A stretch of DNA of 64,000 nt from JAYVSZ01 sp043774925. Its GTDB lineage: Bacteria > Pseudomonadota > Gammaproteobacteria > Burkholderiales > Methylophilaceae. Positions 27,194-37,014 of the stretch are shown here, one piece after another. Both the position numbers and the translations under genes were made by a program. Numbering within the stretch: position 1 is the stretch's first letter; each line of letters starts with the position of its first letter. The notes beneath the pieces are model-generated. The model was not told the DNA's origin. It searched no databases and saw only the letters and a program-made list of their open reading frames with translations. Location of the stretch: contig JAYVSZ010000031.1 in NCBI GenBank assembly GCA_043774925.1, positions 1 through 64,000 of the forward strand, given 5' to 3'.

Positions 27194-28144
27194 TTATAGC
27201 TTTGCGGCTAAAGCTACTTCTAATTTGTTTTGGTCTGCTACAAAGCCGCGAATGCCTTCTGATAACTTCTCAATCGCCATTGCATCTTGGTTTAACTCAA
27301 AGCGGAACTCTTCTTCTGTCATTTTCGCTGGTGGTGTTTTTGTCGCACCAGTGTCTTTCAACACTTGCACTAATGTGCCTTCTGTTGCGGCCAAATCTTG
27401 CAATAAGTTTGGTGAAACGGTTAAGCGATCACAACCTGCTAAAGCAATCAACTCGCCTGTGTTGCGGAAGCTTGCGCCCATCACCACAGTTTTGTAGCCG
27501 TGTTCTTTGTAATAAGCATAAATTGCACGTACTGAAACCACACCTGGGTCAGTTTCTTGTGTGTAAGTTTCGCCCGTTTTAGCTTTGTACCAATCTAAAA
27601 TACGGCCTACAAATGGTGAAATCAAAAACACGCCAGCCTCAGCACAGGCGCGCGCTTGGCCAAAACCAAATAATAATGTGAGATTACATTGGATGCCTTC
27701 TTTTTCAAGGATTTCGCCGGCTTTAATGCCTTCCCATGTCGATGCTAATTTAATCAACACGCGATCTTTGCTAACGCCTGAGTCCGCATAAAGTTGAATC
27801 AATTTACGGCCTTTAGCCACCATTGCATCTAAGTTAAATGACAGGCGCGCATCCACTTCTGTTGAAATACGACCTGGTACGACTTTAGTAATTTCTGTAC
27901 CAATCAACACTGCCAACTTGTCCGCAGCCGCATCAATTTGTTGTTCTTTGCTGCCGCCTTGCGCTTTAGCATAGGCAATCGCTGTTTCAATGAGTGACGC
28001 GTATTGTGGCAATTGACTGGCTTTTAATACTAATGATGGATTCGTCGTTGCATCCACTGGTTTTACACTTTTAATTGCTTCTACGTCGCCAGTATCGGCC
28101 ACAATCGTGGTCATTGCTTTAAGTTGATCTAATAAATTAGCCAT
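27194..28144 (-). CDS. tal: transaldolase (TalB type)
   Basis: 316 residues, the classic TalB length. Motifs are DATTNPSLVLKA near the N-terminus, the Schiff-base lysine in RVLIKLASTWEG (about 130) and LTLLFGFGQARACAEAG. It transfers a dihydroxyacetone unit between sugar phosphates and serves the rearrangement part of the RuMP cycle. GAGGAGAG precedes the ATG. It is upstream of hxlA on the same strand, with about 200 bases between them that carry the hxlA promoter. Confidence 0.97.
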   Translation of the reverse strand: MANLLDQLKAMTTIVADTGDVEAIKSVKPVDATTNPSLVLKASQLPQYASLIETAIAYAKAQGGSKEQQIDAAADKLAVLIGTEITKVVPGRISTEVDARLSFNLDAMVAKGRKLIQLYADSGVSKDRVLIKLASTWEGIKAGEILEKEGIQCNLTLLFGFGQARACAEAGVFLISPFVGRILDWYKAKTGETYTQETDPGVVSVRAIYAYYKEHGYKTVVMGASFRNTGELIALAGCDRLTVSPNLLQDLAATEGTLVQVLKDTGATKTPPAKMTEEEFRFELNQDAMAIEKLSEGIRGFVADQNKLEVALAAKL

Positions 28145-28212
28145 GGTTCTCTCCTCGTTAATTTGGATTTGCTTGTTTTCTAAAGAAACTGTTTAATAAT
28201 CTGAAGGCGCAA

Positions 28213-28707
28213 TTATAACGAATTTTTGCGTTTTTGTTTGGCTCGATACAAGAATAACAACACAAGTCCCAACACATTTGGCCACCAAATATACCAATGC
28301 GACCAAGAAATGCCATCCAGTTTGTAATTTGACAGCGGCCAAAAAATCGGCGTGGGGAAATATTTAAACGAATGAAACGGAAAATCCAGCACAATATGGA
28401 ACGGCCAAGCCAGCATGGAAAATGCTAAATCTTTGTTTTTAATAGTCACTAGTGCAATCACGCTCAAGCTAATCACAAAGCTGTGCCCGAGGCTGTAATT
28501 GAAATACAACCAATCTGGAATACTGGCGAGCGGCGGCGCGCCACGTTGCCAATCACCTTGCAGCACGCGCAGCACAAGAAAAACACCAAACGAAATTAAA
28601 TCGGGCATCGCGCCAAAAAACAGCGCGGTTTTGGCAAGTTTTTTTCGTCCATTTGGCTTGTGGCCAAACAAACCCAAACCCCACAGAGCGTGACTCAAAG
28701 TATCCAT
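28213..28707 (-). CDS. YdjM-like membrane protein (metal-dependent hydrolase family)
   Basis: 164 residues, four membrane segments. The start MDTLSHALWGLGLFG and the internal FFGAMPDLISF, with histidine and aspartates near the membrane, resemble the small YdjM/DUF457 membrane-bound hydrolase-like family. It lies between tal and the kinase gene on the same strand. No substrate can be given. Confidence 0.6.
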   Translation of the reverse strand: MDTLSHALWGLGLFGHKPNGRKKLAKTALFFGAMPDLISFGVFLVLRVLQGDWQRGAPPLASIPDWLYFNYSLGHSFVISLSVIALVTIKNKDLAFSMLAWPFHIVLDFPFHSFKYFPTPIFWPLSNYKLDGISWSHWYIWWPNVLGLVLLFLYRAKQKRKNSL

Positions 28708-28751
28708 AGCGTGACCAATGCTTAAATTTAAAAAATTCTCCGCTACAACGC

Positions 28752-30719
28752 TTACCGCTGAGCACTGATGATGGGCAGGCGCATGCTGAACGTAGTAGCT
28801 TTGCCAATCTCACTTTTAACGCCAATCGACCCTTGATGTTTTTCGGCGACTGTTCGCACGAAATACAAACCCAAGCCAGCGCCTTCTGCAAGTTGCTCAT
28901 TGCCCTTGACGCGGGAAAAACGCTTGAATAATTGCGCTTGCTGCCCAGTAGAAATGCCAGGCCCATGATCTGTCACACTAAATATAGCTTCCGTTTGCGG
29001 CGCATTTAGGCTTAATTCAATCAAAATTTTTGATTGCTTTGGGCTATATTTCACTGCGTTTAAAATCAAATTTAAAATAGCACGTTCTAATAGTCCAAAA
29101 CTACCTTGCAGCCACACCACGCCCTCAAAAATATTACGGCTCAGCACCATCTCTTTTTTGGTTGCCGCGTCATAGGCAGCATCTACCGCTTGATGCACTA
29201 ATCCTGCAAAATCCAGCTCAATAAAACTCGTTTCATCCATCATCTCTGCACGCGAGGCTTGCAGAAAATCTTCCGCTAATTCAAGTGCTTGTGATAATGG
29301 TTTATGTAATTTAGTCGCCAAATCTGGGAATTGTTGTAAGGTGTTCAGTGCGCTTGCCAGTGGCGCTCTTAAATCGTGCGAGATAAAAGCTAGCGTTTCT
29401 TTTCTGTCGCTTTGTAAATACCGCAACTGATCTGACGCCGCCCTGACTTGTTCAATACGCGCATCAAAATCGTCATAACGCGTTTTTTTGCTTGCCTGCG
29501 CAAGCCTTGCCAGCTCAAGCTTGGGTGCGCTGAGTAAATGTTGTTTTAAATACTGAAACTCTTCATCTAAAAAACGCTGCGCAGCCTCTAATTTTCGCCA
29601 ACTCCAAATTGGGTAAGCCAGCAAAATGGCAGCTAGCGCGGCAGATGGTGGGAACCAAACGCCTAGATGCGGCAACAAGCCTGCGCCTAGTGCCAGTAGT
29701 GCCAGCAAGAGCATGGTGACAAGCAAACCAAACAGTGCACGCAATTTAGGCATCCACAACAGCGGCAAAACAGAAAGTAGCATCACCAACACGGTGCTGA
29801 GCCAAAATGGCACTTCTGTAATTAGGCGATTTTTGCGGATTGACTCTAGCACGTTGGCGTGAAACTCTACGCCTGGCATGGGTTGCGAGAGACCAGACAC
29901 AGGCGTGGTTAAAAAATCGCCCAGCCCTAGCGCTGTTGCGCCGACCAACACAATTTTATGGCTGAACAGACCTTTTTCAAATTCACCATTCAGTACTTGC
30001 GCATAGGAAATGCGATAAAAATAACCTGGCGGTCCAATAAAATTAACACGGCGCTGCGCGCCTCTGGCTATGGCGTAACGGTTTTGATCTTGCTCAAGGC
30101 TTGCATGGCTAAAATTATTTTTGCTGGCTTTATGCTCGGCGACATTATTCACCGCTTGCGAAAAAAGTTGCCATGCAGGCGTGCCCACACCCTCAAACAA
30201 ATAGACACTGCGCGCTATGCTGTCTTGGTCTAGCGCGGCGTGCACTCGACCCAAGTCTGCCGCATAATCAATCAATGCTGGCAAGGGCAAGGTTTCTTTG
30301 ATTTGGCCGTTGGTGCGCGTGGCTTCTAGCAACACAGGCAACACGACATTACCAGCCGCTTGAATGGCGGTACCGAGAGCAGCATCAGCAGTGGGATTGG
30401 TCGCATCTGGCTCTGAAAAAACCACATCAAGACCAATAGCAGCTGGCTTTTCTGGCAGAAGTCGTTTAAGCAAATCAGCATGCACTTGCCTAGACCATGG
30501 CCAACGCCCTATTTTCGATAAACTTTCTTCATCAATCGCAATAATAATGACATCGTCTGGCGCGGGTGTGCTTGAGATTTTTTGTCCGAGGTCATAAATC
30601 ACATTATCGACGCGACTAAAAAGCTGCGTAGTATGTAGCAGCAAAGCCAACAGGGTGAGAATAATGGCTGAAGAAACTAAATCATTGATTTTTAATCTAT
30701 TTAGCAGCTTTCTAGCCAT
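28752..30719 (-). CDS. CHASE2-domain sensor histidine kinase
   Basis: 655 residues. One membrane helix (about 13-31), an extracytoplasmic CHASE2 domain (about 35-305, DDVIIIAIDEESLSKIGRWP), three closely spaced membrane helices (about 315-385), a linker, then HisKA with the phospho-accepting histidine (FISHDLRAPLASAL, about 435) and a HATPase domain with N box (NLILNAVKYS), DHGPGIS and GAGLGLYFV. It should sense a periplasmic signal and phosphorylate a regulator, probably the OmpR-type protein two genes upstream. It follows the FecR gene by 11 bases. Confidence 0.92.
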   Translation of the reverse strand: MARKLLNRLKINDLVSSAIILTLLALLLHTTQLFSRVDNVIYDLGQKISSTPAPDDVIIIAIDEESLSKIGRWPWSRQVHADLLKRLLPEKPAAIGLDVVFSEPDATNPTADAALGTAIQAAGNVVLPVLLEATRTNGQIKETLPLPALIDYAADLGRVHAALDQDSIARSVYLFEGVGTPAWQLFSQAVNNVAEHKASKNNFSHASLEQDQNRYAIARGAQRRVNFIGPPGYFYRISYAQVLNGEFEKGLFSHKIVLVGATALGLGDFLTTPVSGLSQPMPGVEFHANVLESIRKNRLITEVPFWLSTVLVMLLSVLPLLWMPKLRALFGLLVTMLLLALLALGAGLLPHLGVWFPPSAALAAILLAYPIWSWRKLEAAQRFLDEEFQYLKQHLLSAPKLELARLAQASKKTRYDDFDARIEQVRAASDQLRYLQSDRKETLAFISHDLRAPLASALNTLQQFPDLATKLHKPLSQALELAEDFLQASRAEMMDETSFIELDFAGLVHQAVDAAYDAATKKEMVLSRNIFEGVVWLQGSFGLLERAILNLILNAVKYSPKQSKILIELSLNAPQTEAIFSVTDHGPGISTGQQAQLFKRFSRVKGNEQLAEGAGLGLYFVRTVAEKHQGSIGVKSEIGKATTFSMRLPIISAQR

Positions 30720-30730
30720 TTGTGATTAGA

Positions 30731-32338
30731 TTATTGCGCTGGCGCGTCAAAGGCATACAGCGCTTCTGGGCCAGTGACGCCGTCCGCGTCAACCTGCACG
30801 ATTGACAACACCTGTTTGCCATATTCTTTTAACAAAAAGCTAAACGCCTCTTGCAAATCTGCGCCTACCCATACTTTTTCTTGCTTGTTAAAAGGATTAT
30901 ATAAAGTCACTTGGTAATGCATGCCGTCAAGTGGCGCGATGGTATGCACAAAGACGCGATTCGTTTCCACTTTCACGTTTAATTGGCTTATATCTGGCGC
31001 TGGTGGCCGCGCTTTGTAGGTAAACTGGCTCATGTGAATTAGCGGTCCTTGATCTTCTACGCCATCTGCATCTTTTGCAATACTGGCCACGCGCCAAAAG
31101 TATTGGCCTGGCACAAGCGCCTGACCTATCTGATAGCTGCGTGCATCGACTTTACTGGTGGTGACGATGCTTTTAAATTCCGCATCCGTCGCCAACTCTA
31201 CCGCGTATAGCTTAGCCTCGGCAACAGCGTCCCATTGCAAGCTTGGCTGCGCATCGCGCACTACTGCGCCCTTTGCAGGAAACACAAGATTAGGCGCAAA
31301 CGGGCGCGCTTTTACTGTAAATGTGTGCTGCGCATCGTAGCCCCCTAAGCCGTTTTTATCTTTTGCGCGCACAGTTAGGTAGTATTTACCGTCGGCAATG
31401 TCATTAAAATCAATGCTGCTGCCTGCACTTTCCACCTCTGCCAGCACCTGATTAAAATGACTGTCTGCAGAAACCTTGCCCGCCCACGCAACTGCGCCTG
31501 CTTGTGCTGGCATATTAAAGCGCACGGGCAAGCTATCAAATTTGGTGCTTAACTGTGTAGTATCGGCCGCAGCAAGCAACACAATTGGCGGGCTAGGCGC
31601 TTGGCCAGCTTCTGCAAAACTGCCGTAGCCTTTGTCTACTGCCACCTCTTGCCCTGCGGCAGTAAGCGCCACTTTGCCCTCTAAAGTTTCTTGCTTAAGT
31701 GAGGCCGCATCTGCCGTGACCCTAAATTGCGTACCGCGCACGGCAGCAATGGCGGTGGGTGTGATAATTTGCATTTTGTTGCCAATCACATGATTGGGGT
31801 TAGCCTGTGTTTCTACTTGGCCTTGCTGCAAGCGTAGTTTGGTGTCCACCATGCCACCGCCGCTGTATATGCTCAGCGTATCTAACACTAGTTTTGAGTT
31901 AGAAGCCATGCTGGTTTGTGTGCCATCGGCAAATTTAATCACCACTTTGCTATTGCCTTTGGTAACTAAACTTGCGCCAGGGCCAAGCTTTTGCCCCACG
32001 CTAAGCGGGGTAAAAGCATTGCCATTTTCAAGCTGAGCGTCACCTGTTGCCAGCATGACCTCAGCCTCTGCAGCGCCTTGGCGCACCAATTTTAGCGGCA
32101 CATTCAGCGTACTGCCAGCTTGCATCTGATATGGATTTTTAACTTGGTTAAGCTGCTGCAGCACTTTCCAGTCATCTGGATTAATTAGGTGCGCTTTGCC
32201 AAAGTTAATAAGATTATCGCCTAGGCGCACTGTGTAGCGCCAATTTAGCGCCTCGTCTGCGGCGAAGACTGGCTCACATACTAGCGTTTGACTAAGAATG
32301 GTGGCGAGAAAAAAGTTAACGTATGCTGCGTAAGACAA
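30731..32338 (-). CDS. periplasmic LysM and FecR domain protein
   Basis: 535 residues starting at TTG 32338, which is supported by TAGGAG 7 bases upstream; no ATG is available. A signal peptide (about 1-26, cleaved after VFA) precedes a LysM-type peptidoglycan-binding domain (about 34-90, YTVRLGDNLINFGKAHLIN), a FecR domain (about 110-245, KVVIKFADGTQTSM, then GTQFRV) and beta-rich, fibronectin-like modules to the end. FecR domains often pair with CHASE2 proteins. The layout suggests an envelope sensor handing a signal to the kinase. Confidence 0.85.
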   Translation of the reverse strand: MSYAAYVNFFLATILSQTLVCEPVFAADEALNWRYTVRLGDNLINFGKAHLINPDDWKVLQQLNQVKNPYQMQAGSTLNVPLKLVRQGAAEAEVMLATGDAQLENGNAFTPLSVGQKLGPGASLVTKGNSKVVIKFADGTQTSMASNSKLVLDTLSIYSGGGMVDTKLRLQQGQVETQANPNHVIGNKMQIITPTAIAAVRGTQFRVTADAASLKQETLEGKVALTAAGQEVAVDKGYGSFAEAGQAPSPPIVLLAAADTTQLSTKFDSLPVRFNMPAQAGAVAWAGKVSADSHFNQVLAEVESAGSSIDFNDIADGKYYLTVRAKDKNGLGGYDAQHTFTVKARPFAPNLVFPAKGAVVRDAQPSLQWDAVAEAKLYAVELATDAEFKSIVTTSKVDARSYQIGQALVPGQYFWRVASIAKDADGVEDQGPLIHMSQFTYKARPPAPDISQLNVKVETNRVFVHTIAPLDGMHYQVTLYNPFNKQEKVWVGADLQEAFSFLLKEYGKQVLSIVQVDADGVTGPEALYAFDAPAQ

Positions 32339-32394
32339 TTAAAGCTCCTAACTCAACTTGGGGAATTTAAACACGGGCAATCCAAAATAAATCT

Positions 32395-33078
32395 TTAGGC
32401 TAAGCGCTCCAAGCGGTATCCTTGGTGATACACAGACACTAAACGCCAGCCAAACTCTGGCAATAGCTTGAGTTTACTACGCAAATGACTAATATGTACA
32501 TCCATGGTGCGTGAATCTATTTCGGGTGAAGAGCCCCACACCACTTTGGTTAAATGCGCCCTTGGCAGCAACATGCCCAGTTGCCTAAAAAAACAAATCG
32601 CCAAATCGATTTCTTTTTCAGTCAACTTGACCGTCTCACCGCCAATTTCAAATTTTCGCTTCAAAAAGTCAATATGCAAGCCGCCATATTCAGCTGTGTT
32701 CTTCTCGTCCGTTTGAGGTTTTGCGCGGCGATGCAGTGCGTTGATTCTGGCTAATAATATTTTAATATTAGGCGGCTTCACAATATAATCATCCGCACCA
32801 GATTCTATCACCGCAACCACATCTTCTTCGGCATCACGCCCCGTTAAAAAAATCACAGGCGGCGAATTGCCTTTAATTTTTAAATTTTCCAGCACTTCTC
32901 TGCCACTCATATCCGGCACTTCCCAATCGAGCAGTGCCAAATCATACTGCTTTTCGTTAATTGCTTTCACACAGGAACGGCCTGCATAAAAATAATCTAC
33001 CTCGTGACCTGCTAACTGCAATTCAGCAACGATTTCTACTGCAAAGCTGCGGTCGTCATCTAAAAAAACTATTTTCAT
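32395..33078 (-). CDS. OmpR/PhoB-type response regulator
   Basis: 227 residues. The receiver has FLDDD, the phospho-acceptor in LALLDWEVPDMSG (about 52) and the lysine in DYIVKPP. A winged-helix DNA-binding domain (about 130-225, LTEKEIDLAICFFRQLG, RTMDVHISHLRSKL) follows. AAAGGTAAGTAA precedes the ATG. It is upstream of the FecR and CHASE2 genes in the same direction and is the likely kinase partner. Confidence 0.93.
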   Translation of the reverse strand: MKIVFLDDDRSFAVEIVAELQLAGHEVDYFYAGRSCVKAINEKQYDLALLDWEVPDMSGREVLENLKIKGNSPPVIFLTGRDAEEDVVAVIESGADDYIVKPPNIKILLARINALHRRAKPQTDEKNTAEYGGLHIDFLKRKFEIGGETVKLTEKEIDLAICFFRQLGMLLPRAHLTKVVWGSSPEIDSRTMDVHISHLRSKLKLLPEFGWRLVSVYHQGYRLERLA

Positions 33079-33146
33079 TTACTTACCTTTAGCGCCATCA
33101 ACGCACAATTATTACATAACGCTTCACTTAAAATTGTTAACAATTA

Positions 33147-33992
33147 TTAATTGTTGGCGCATGTGGTTAACGCATGCAAAAACAAGCTCGCCACAGTCAA
33201 ATCAGCACATGTGCCTGGGTTGATTTTACGTACTTTTAAATCCGTATCCCAGCGCAATAATTCACCCAGATAATTTTTAGGGTTTTCTAATGCTGCAAAT
33301 AAAATTAGGTGCTGCTGCGCCTCTTTTTGCACACTTGTCGCCAGCGTTTCGCCGTATTTTCGTACAAGGTGAGAATCTAAATAAGTCGCTAGAAACTTTA
33401 AATAAACATAAGTCGTCGCCCAGCTTGCGTTGTGCCAGCGGGCCAATGCATGCTCAAAATTTGGTAGACCAAAGTCAATAATTTCAGCAAAATTGTTGCT
33501 GTATTGCCGTGCAATTAAATCGCGCTCAACCGCGCTGCGCATGGCTTGCAGCAGTGTGCAATCCGCGGGCTGATGCACATCATGCGACACGTTTTTACCC
33601 AGCCCTGCTGGGTTCGCCAATGCAATGGCCTTAAAACACAAATCTGCATCCTCAATGGCAGTGCTACTCAACACTTTTTCAATATGCCCTGAGAACCGCA
33701 TGGATATTGGCTCGTAGGCCGATTGATATTGCGCTTGAATTAACGGTGCACACAACAAAATAATGCCTAAATTAGTGTTGATATGCACCGCGTTTTGCGT
33801 CGCTTGCACTGCATTAAAAATGCGCTCGCCAAGCATTAACTTTTGTACAGCAATCGCTTCTGAAGCGGCTTCTGCGCTTAAAATAAAATCTTGCACCGTC
33901 ATGCCATGCCCATCGGCAAATACATGCACATTGCCCGGTTTTATTGCTTGCAATTCATCTAAACAAGCTTGTTTAAACAATTCACCAATCAT
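33147..33992 (-). CDS. CitG-like (triphosphoribosyl-dephospho-CoA synthase family) protein of the H4MPT cluster
   Basis: 281 residues, all-helical. The start LDELQAIKPGNVHVFADGHGM (KPGNVH motif) and NPAGLGKNVSHDVHQPADCTLLQAM fit the CitG/MdcB family. A CitG-like protein, often called Orf7, belongs to the H4MPT clusters of methylotrophs, where it probably transfers a ribosyl-type group during cofactor synthesis; the reaction is not established. Its ATG shares one base with the upstream stop (TAATG). Confidence 0.8.
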   Translation of the reverse strand: MIGELFKQACLDELQAIKPGNVHVFADGHGMTVQDFILSAEAASEAIAVQKLMLGERIFNAVQATQNAVHINTNLGIILLCAPLIQAQYQSAYEPISMRFSGHIEKVLSSTAIEDADLCFKAIALANPAGLGKNVSHDVHQPADCTLLQAMRSAVERDLIARQYSNNFAEIIDFGLPNFEHALARWHNASWATTYVYLKFLATYLDSHLVRKYGETLATSVQKEAQQHLILFAALENPKNYLGELLRWDTDLKVRKINPGTCADLTVASLFLHALTTCANN

Positions 33993-34891
33993 TATAATTT
34001 ATTCAAAAAATTATCTATAAGTATTTGATTTATATTAATTTTAACGACACTTTGTAAACCACTCCAAGCGGGAATGCTGTTGATTTCCAGCACCCATAAC
34101 TGACCACTTTTATCGCGAATAATATCGACACCGCAGTAATCAATCTCCAGCGCTTTTGCGGCCTGTTCAGCCAAATTTAGAATATCGGCATCATGCGCTT
34201 CTTCACACTGCGCGCCTTGCGCGACATTGTTCAGCCAGCCACTGCCGCTGCGACGCATAGCCGCAATCGCTTTATTATTGACGACCATGACACGAAAATC
34301 GTGATTTAACGTGCCTGTTTCCACAAATTGTTGCAAATAAAATACGCCACCGACATGCGCATCCATCGGCAACGGAAATTTAGAGCAATGCGCTAGCAGC
34401 CTTACTCCACGGCCTTGCGATCCAAATAGTGGTTTTACAACGAGCTTGGTTTTTTGCAATTGCGCGGCGATTATTTGATGCGCTTGCTGACGTGATTCGC
34501 ACACCCAAGTTGGCGGCGAGGCAATACCAGCGCGGCTCAGCAAAAAACTGGTCATGGCTTTATCCACCGTGCGCTCAATCGCCCTGCCGCTGTTATAGAT
34601 TTTTACACCCTGCATTTCTAGCATGTGCAAAATATTCAAACGCGTGATAATTTGCTGCAAAGTGCCGCTCGCAATGCCGCGTACAAAAGCGCCGCAAGGG
34701 TTTTCGGTGAAAGTTGGCATGCAGATTTTTGCTGGCGAATCGCTTAAATCACCGCTATTGATGTGTAAAGCGCAATCTTGCAAAGAAACAAATACCGCCT
34801 CTACACCGCGCGCCTTAAAGGCGCTCGCCAACTGCGCACCATGCCAGCCACCGCGTTGCGCTACTTCATCAGTAAAAATCGGGATGCGCAC
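33992..34891 (-). CDS. RimK-like ATP-grasp ligase of the H4MPT cluster
   Basis: 299 residues from GTG 34891. The ATP-grasp domain is complete: KLVVKPLFGSQGRGVRLL (about 145-162), the middle FYLQQFVETG, and the metal site VDIIRDKSGQLWVLEINSIPAW. RimK-type enzymes add amino acids, often glutamate, to an acid. A place between mch and the CitG-like gene suggests a ligase in methanopterin or methylofuran assembly. Polyglutamylation of methylofuran is one candidate role (inference). Confidence 0.8.
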   Translation of the reverse strand: MRIPIFTDEVAQRGGWHGAQLASAFKARGVEAVFVSLQDCALHINSGDLSDSPAKICMPTFTENPCGAFVRGIASGTLQQIITRLNILHMLEMQGVKIYNSGRAIERTVDKAMTSFLLSRAGIASPPTWVCESRQQAHQIIAAQLQKTKLVVKPLFGSQGRGVRLLAHCSKFPLPMDAHVGGVFYLQQFVETGTLNHDFRVMVVNNKAIAAMRRSGSGWLNNVAQGAQCEEAHDADILNLAEQAAKALEIDYCGVDIIRDKSGQLWVLEINSIPAWSGLQSVVKININQILIDNFLNKL

Positions 34892-34906
34892 TGTATCTAA
34901 AAAAAA

Positions 34907-35857
34907 TTAGCTGCTAAACGATTGATTTAAAAGCGCTTCATTAAGCTCGCCGGCAGTAAAACTATTGCCCGATTCTATCGCGGTAATTGTCACTTTTGCG
35001 GGCGAAAATAGCATAGGATCGATTTGGTAAAAATCCATGTTGTAATGACGAAACACCTCGGCAAATGGCTTGCCATAATCTTTTGAAGCGCTGCTGGGCA
35101 ACTGGTTCGCAAGTGCTTGTGCCGCGCTATCTGTGCCGCGCACGTTTAAATGCACCTCGCCACCAAACAGAATGGCGTCGTTGCTGCGTCCCATGGCGGT
35201 GATAAAATCAGCAGAAACAGGCGGTAGCGGTGCCGTGCCAAAGCCGTCCATAACGTCACTGAGCGCAAAATTTAAGGTGTGCAGTTTATGCAGCGCCACC
35301 TCCAAAACCCGCGCCGTTATTTGGGTTAAGCCCGCAAGACTGGTGGTTGGTGTTAAAATAAAAGTCAGATTTTCGGCTTTCACTTTTGTGTCTTTTACGA
35401 CTTTTTCGATGATTTCCTGTGGCGGAATTTTGTCGGTTTCCAGCACCAAACACGTCTTTTCCGCAGCTTCAGTGATATTTAGTGTTTTAAACAACGTTTC
35501 TCGCTGCGCCAAAATACGCGCAGGTCCAGAACCTAAAGAAAAGAATTTTTCGTGGCTGAGCGCCCAGCCCGCATATTGACTGCCCAAGCACGCCAGCACG
35601 GCCTTCTGCGCACGGCACGTCACCATATAATCTACGCCAAACGCTTTTGCTTGCGCGTTAGTTGCAGGATTAATTTCTACTTGCCCCAGCCCGCCCATGC
35701 AGATTTCCGCGATGCGCCGCCCTGCCTCCAAATCGCCATTGGTCGCATCTACAATCATCGCACCATGCTGTTGCAAAATGCGCAAATTAAGCGCTTTTGC
35801 ATCTGCAATAAGCGATTCAACTAATGGTCTAGAAAGCGCGTTAATATTGGGTTGCAT
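34907..35857 (-). CDS. mch: methenyl-H4MPT cyclohydrolase
   Basis: 316 residues, full family length. Motifs include EINPATNAQAKAFGVDYMVTCRAQKAVLACLGSQYAGW (quoted in part only as VDYMVTCRAQK) and SLGSGPARI. It hydrolyses methenyl-H4MPT to formyl-H4MPT in the cytoplasmic formaldehyde oxidation route. It lies between two ATP-grasp genes with gaps of 15 and 24 bases. Confidence 0.95.
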   Translation of the reverse strand: MQPNINALSRPLVESLIADAKALNLRILQQHGAMIVDATNGDLEAGRRIAEICMGGLGQVEINPATNAQAKAFGVDYMVTCRAQKAVLACLGSQYAGWALSHEKFFSLGSGPARILAQRETLFKTLNITEAAEKTCLVLETDKIPPQEIIEKVVKDTKVKAENLTFILTPTTSLAGLTQITARVLEVALHKLHTLNFALSDVMDGFGTAPLPPVSADFITAMGRSNDAILFGGEVHLNVRGTDSAAQALANQLPSSASKDYGKPFAEVFRHYNMDFYQIDPMLFSPAKVTITAIESGNSFTAGELNEALLNQSFSS

Positions 35858-35881
35858 GGCAACTTGCCTTTTGACAAAACA

Positions 35882-37006
35882 TTAGGCTAACATAAGCGCT
35901 TGGTGCAAGCTAGCGGCGCGTTCTTGCACTACTTGCTTGGCTTGCCAAGCGGCGCGCGCTTCGGCAGTCACCGTGCAAATCGGCGCGCCTGCTGCAATGG
36001 TTGAGTTTGGCTGTGGAATATCGCACACCCAATTTGGCCAATCCACATTTCTTGGCACTTTGGTCACCTGCTTAGCGTAGATAATTTGATGTGCATGAGA
36101 ATTACCGCTTGCGCTAGGCCAGTCGCGGAGCTGCACTTGGCAAGCCTCAATATGGCTGGCAAAAAAATTGCCATGTTTTGCTGTATATAAATCTAAGGTT
36201 GCCGATAATCTTGGGTTGATTTCCAGCGCAAAAATGTCATCGCCATCGACTAAAAAATCGACGCTATTGATGCCGCGCAAACCCAATTTAAAGCTGATGC
36301 CGCGAATAAATTCGGTGATGGTTTTTTTGCAGTTTTGACTCAAACTTGCGTGACTGACCGCGCCGCCGTAGCGATACGGCGAAATTGTCGTTGGCGCGCA
36401 CCATTGCTCGCTAAAGCCAATCACTTCCGCATGCACGCCATCCGCTAAAAATAGGCAAGAAATTGGCGTGCCTTCGGTGATTTGTTGATAATAAACGGGT
36501 GTTGGGTTTGGCAAATCTAATGGCAACAATGGCTTGATATGCGCGCCACCACTCGCGCCCAGCTGCTTACTCACCCAGCCCAGAGTGCGGCTTGGGCGCT
36601 TGAATGTGGTTTTCGGCACGCGCATTTCAAACGCGTTGCACAGCTCCAAAAAAAACTGTGGATTTTTGCAATGACGCAAGGTTTCTGCGTGGTTGCCCAA
36701 CACTGGCAGACGCTTTTCTACTTCTAACAAAAGTTGTGGCTGCGCCTCAAAACCCGCGCCATAGCAGAATCCTGAAAATTCGCTTAAATCCACTTTTTCT
36801 TTTAATTCATCTAGAATTTTCAGCAGCTCAGCGGCGTTAAATCCATTATCACCAGCACTTATTTGATACGTTTCAAACGCCAACTTTTGCGTATCCACAT
36901 CACAAAAAGCATCCAGCGCTAATACCCTAAAGCCCGCATTTACAGCAGCATTTACGAATGCACGACTGGAAATCGCCGCAATGATAATTTTTTGTTTTCT
37001 AGCCAT
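35882..37006 (-). CDS. ATP-grasp protein of the H4MPT cluster
   Basis: 374 residues from ATG 37006, eight bases after the mtdB stop. N-terminus MARKQKIIIAAISSRAFVNAA with a PurK-like fold, then ATP-grasp elements (KQLGASGGAHIKPL; VDFLVDGDDIFALEINPRLSATLDL). It is distinct from the RimK-like and the MfnD-like ATP-grasp proteins elsewhere in the window. Homologues sit in H4MPT operons of methylotrophs. The substrate is unknown. Confidence 0.8.
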   Translation of the reverse strand: MARKQKIIIAAISSRAFVNAAVNAGFRVLALDAFCDVDTQKLAFETYQISAGDNGFNAAELLKILDELKEKVDLSEFSGFCYGAGFEAQPQLLLEVEKRLPVLGNHAETLRHCKNPQFFLELCNAFEMRVPKTTFKRPSRTLGWVSKQLGASGGAHIKPLLPLDLPNPTPVYYQQITEGTPISCLFLADGVHAEVIGFSEQWCAPTTISPYRYGGAVSHASLSQNCKKTITEFIRGISFKLGLRGINSVDFLVDGDDIFALEINPRLSATLDLYTAKHGNFFASHIEACQVQLRDWPSASGNSHAHQIIYAKQVTKVPRNVDWPNWVCDIPQPNSTIAAGAPICTVTAEARAAWQAKQVVQERAASLHQALMLA

Positions 37007-37014
37007 TCTTGTGA

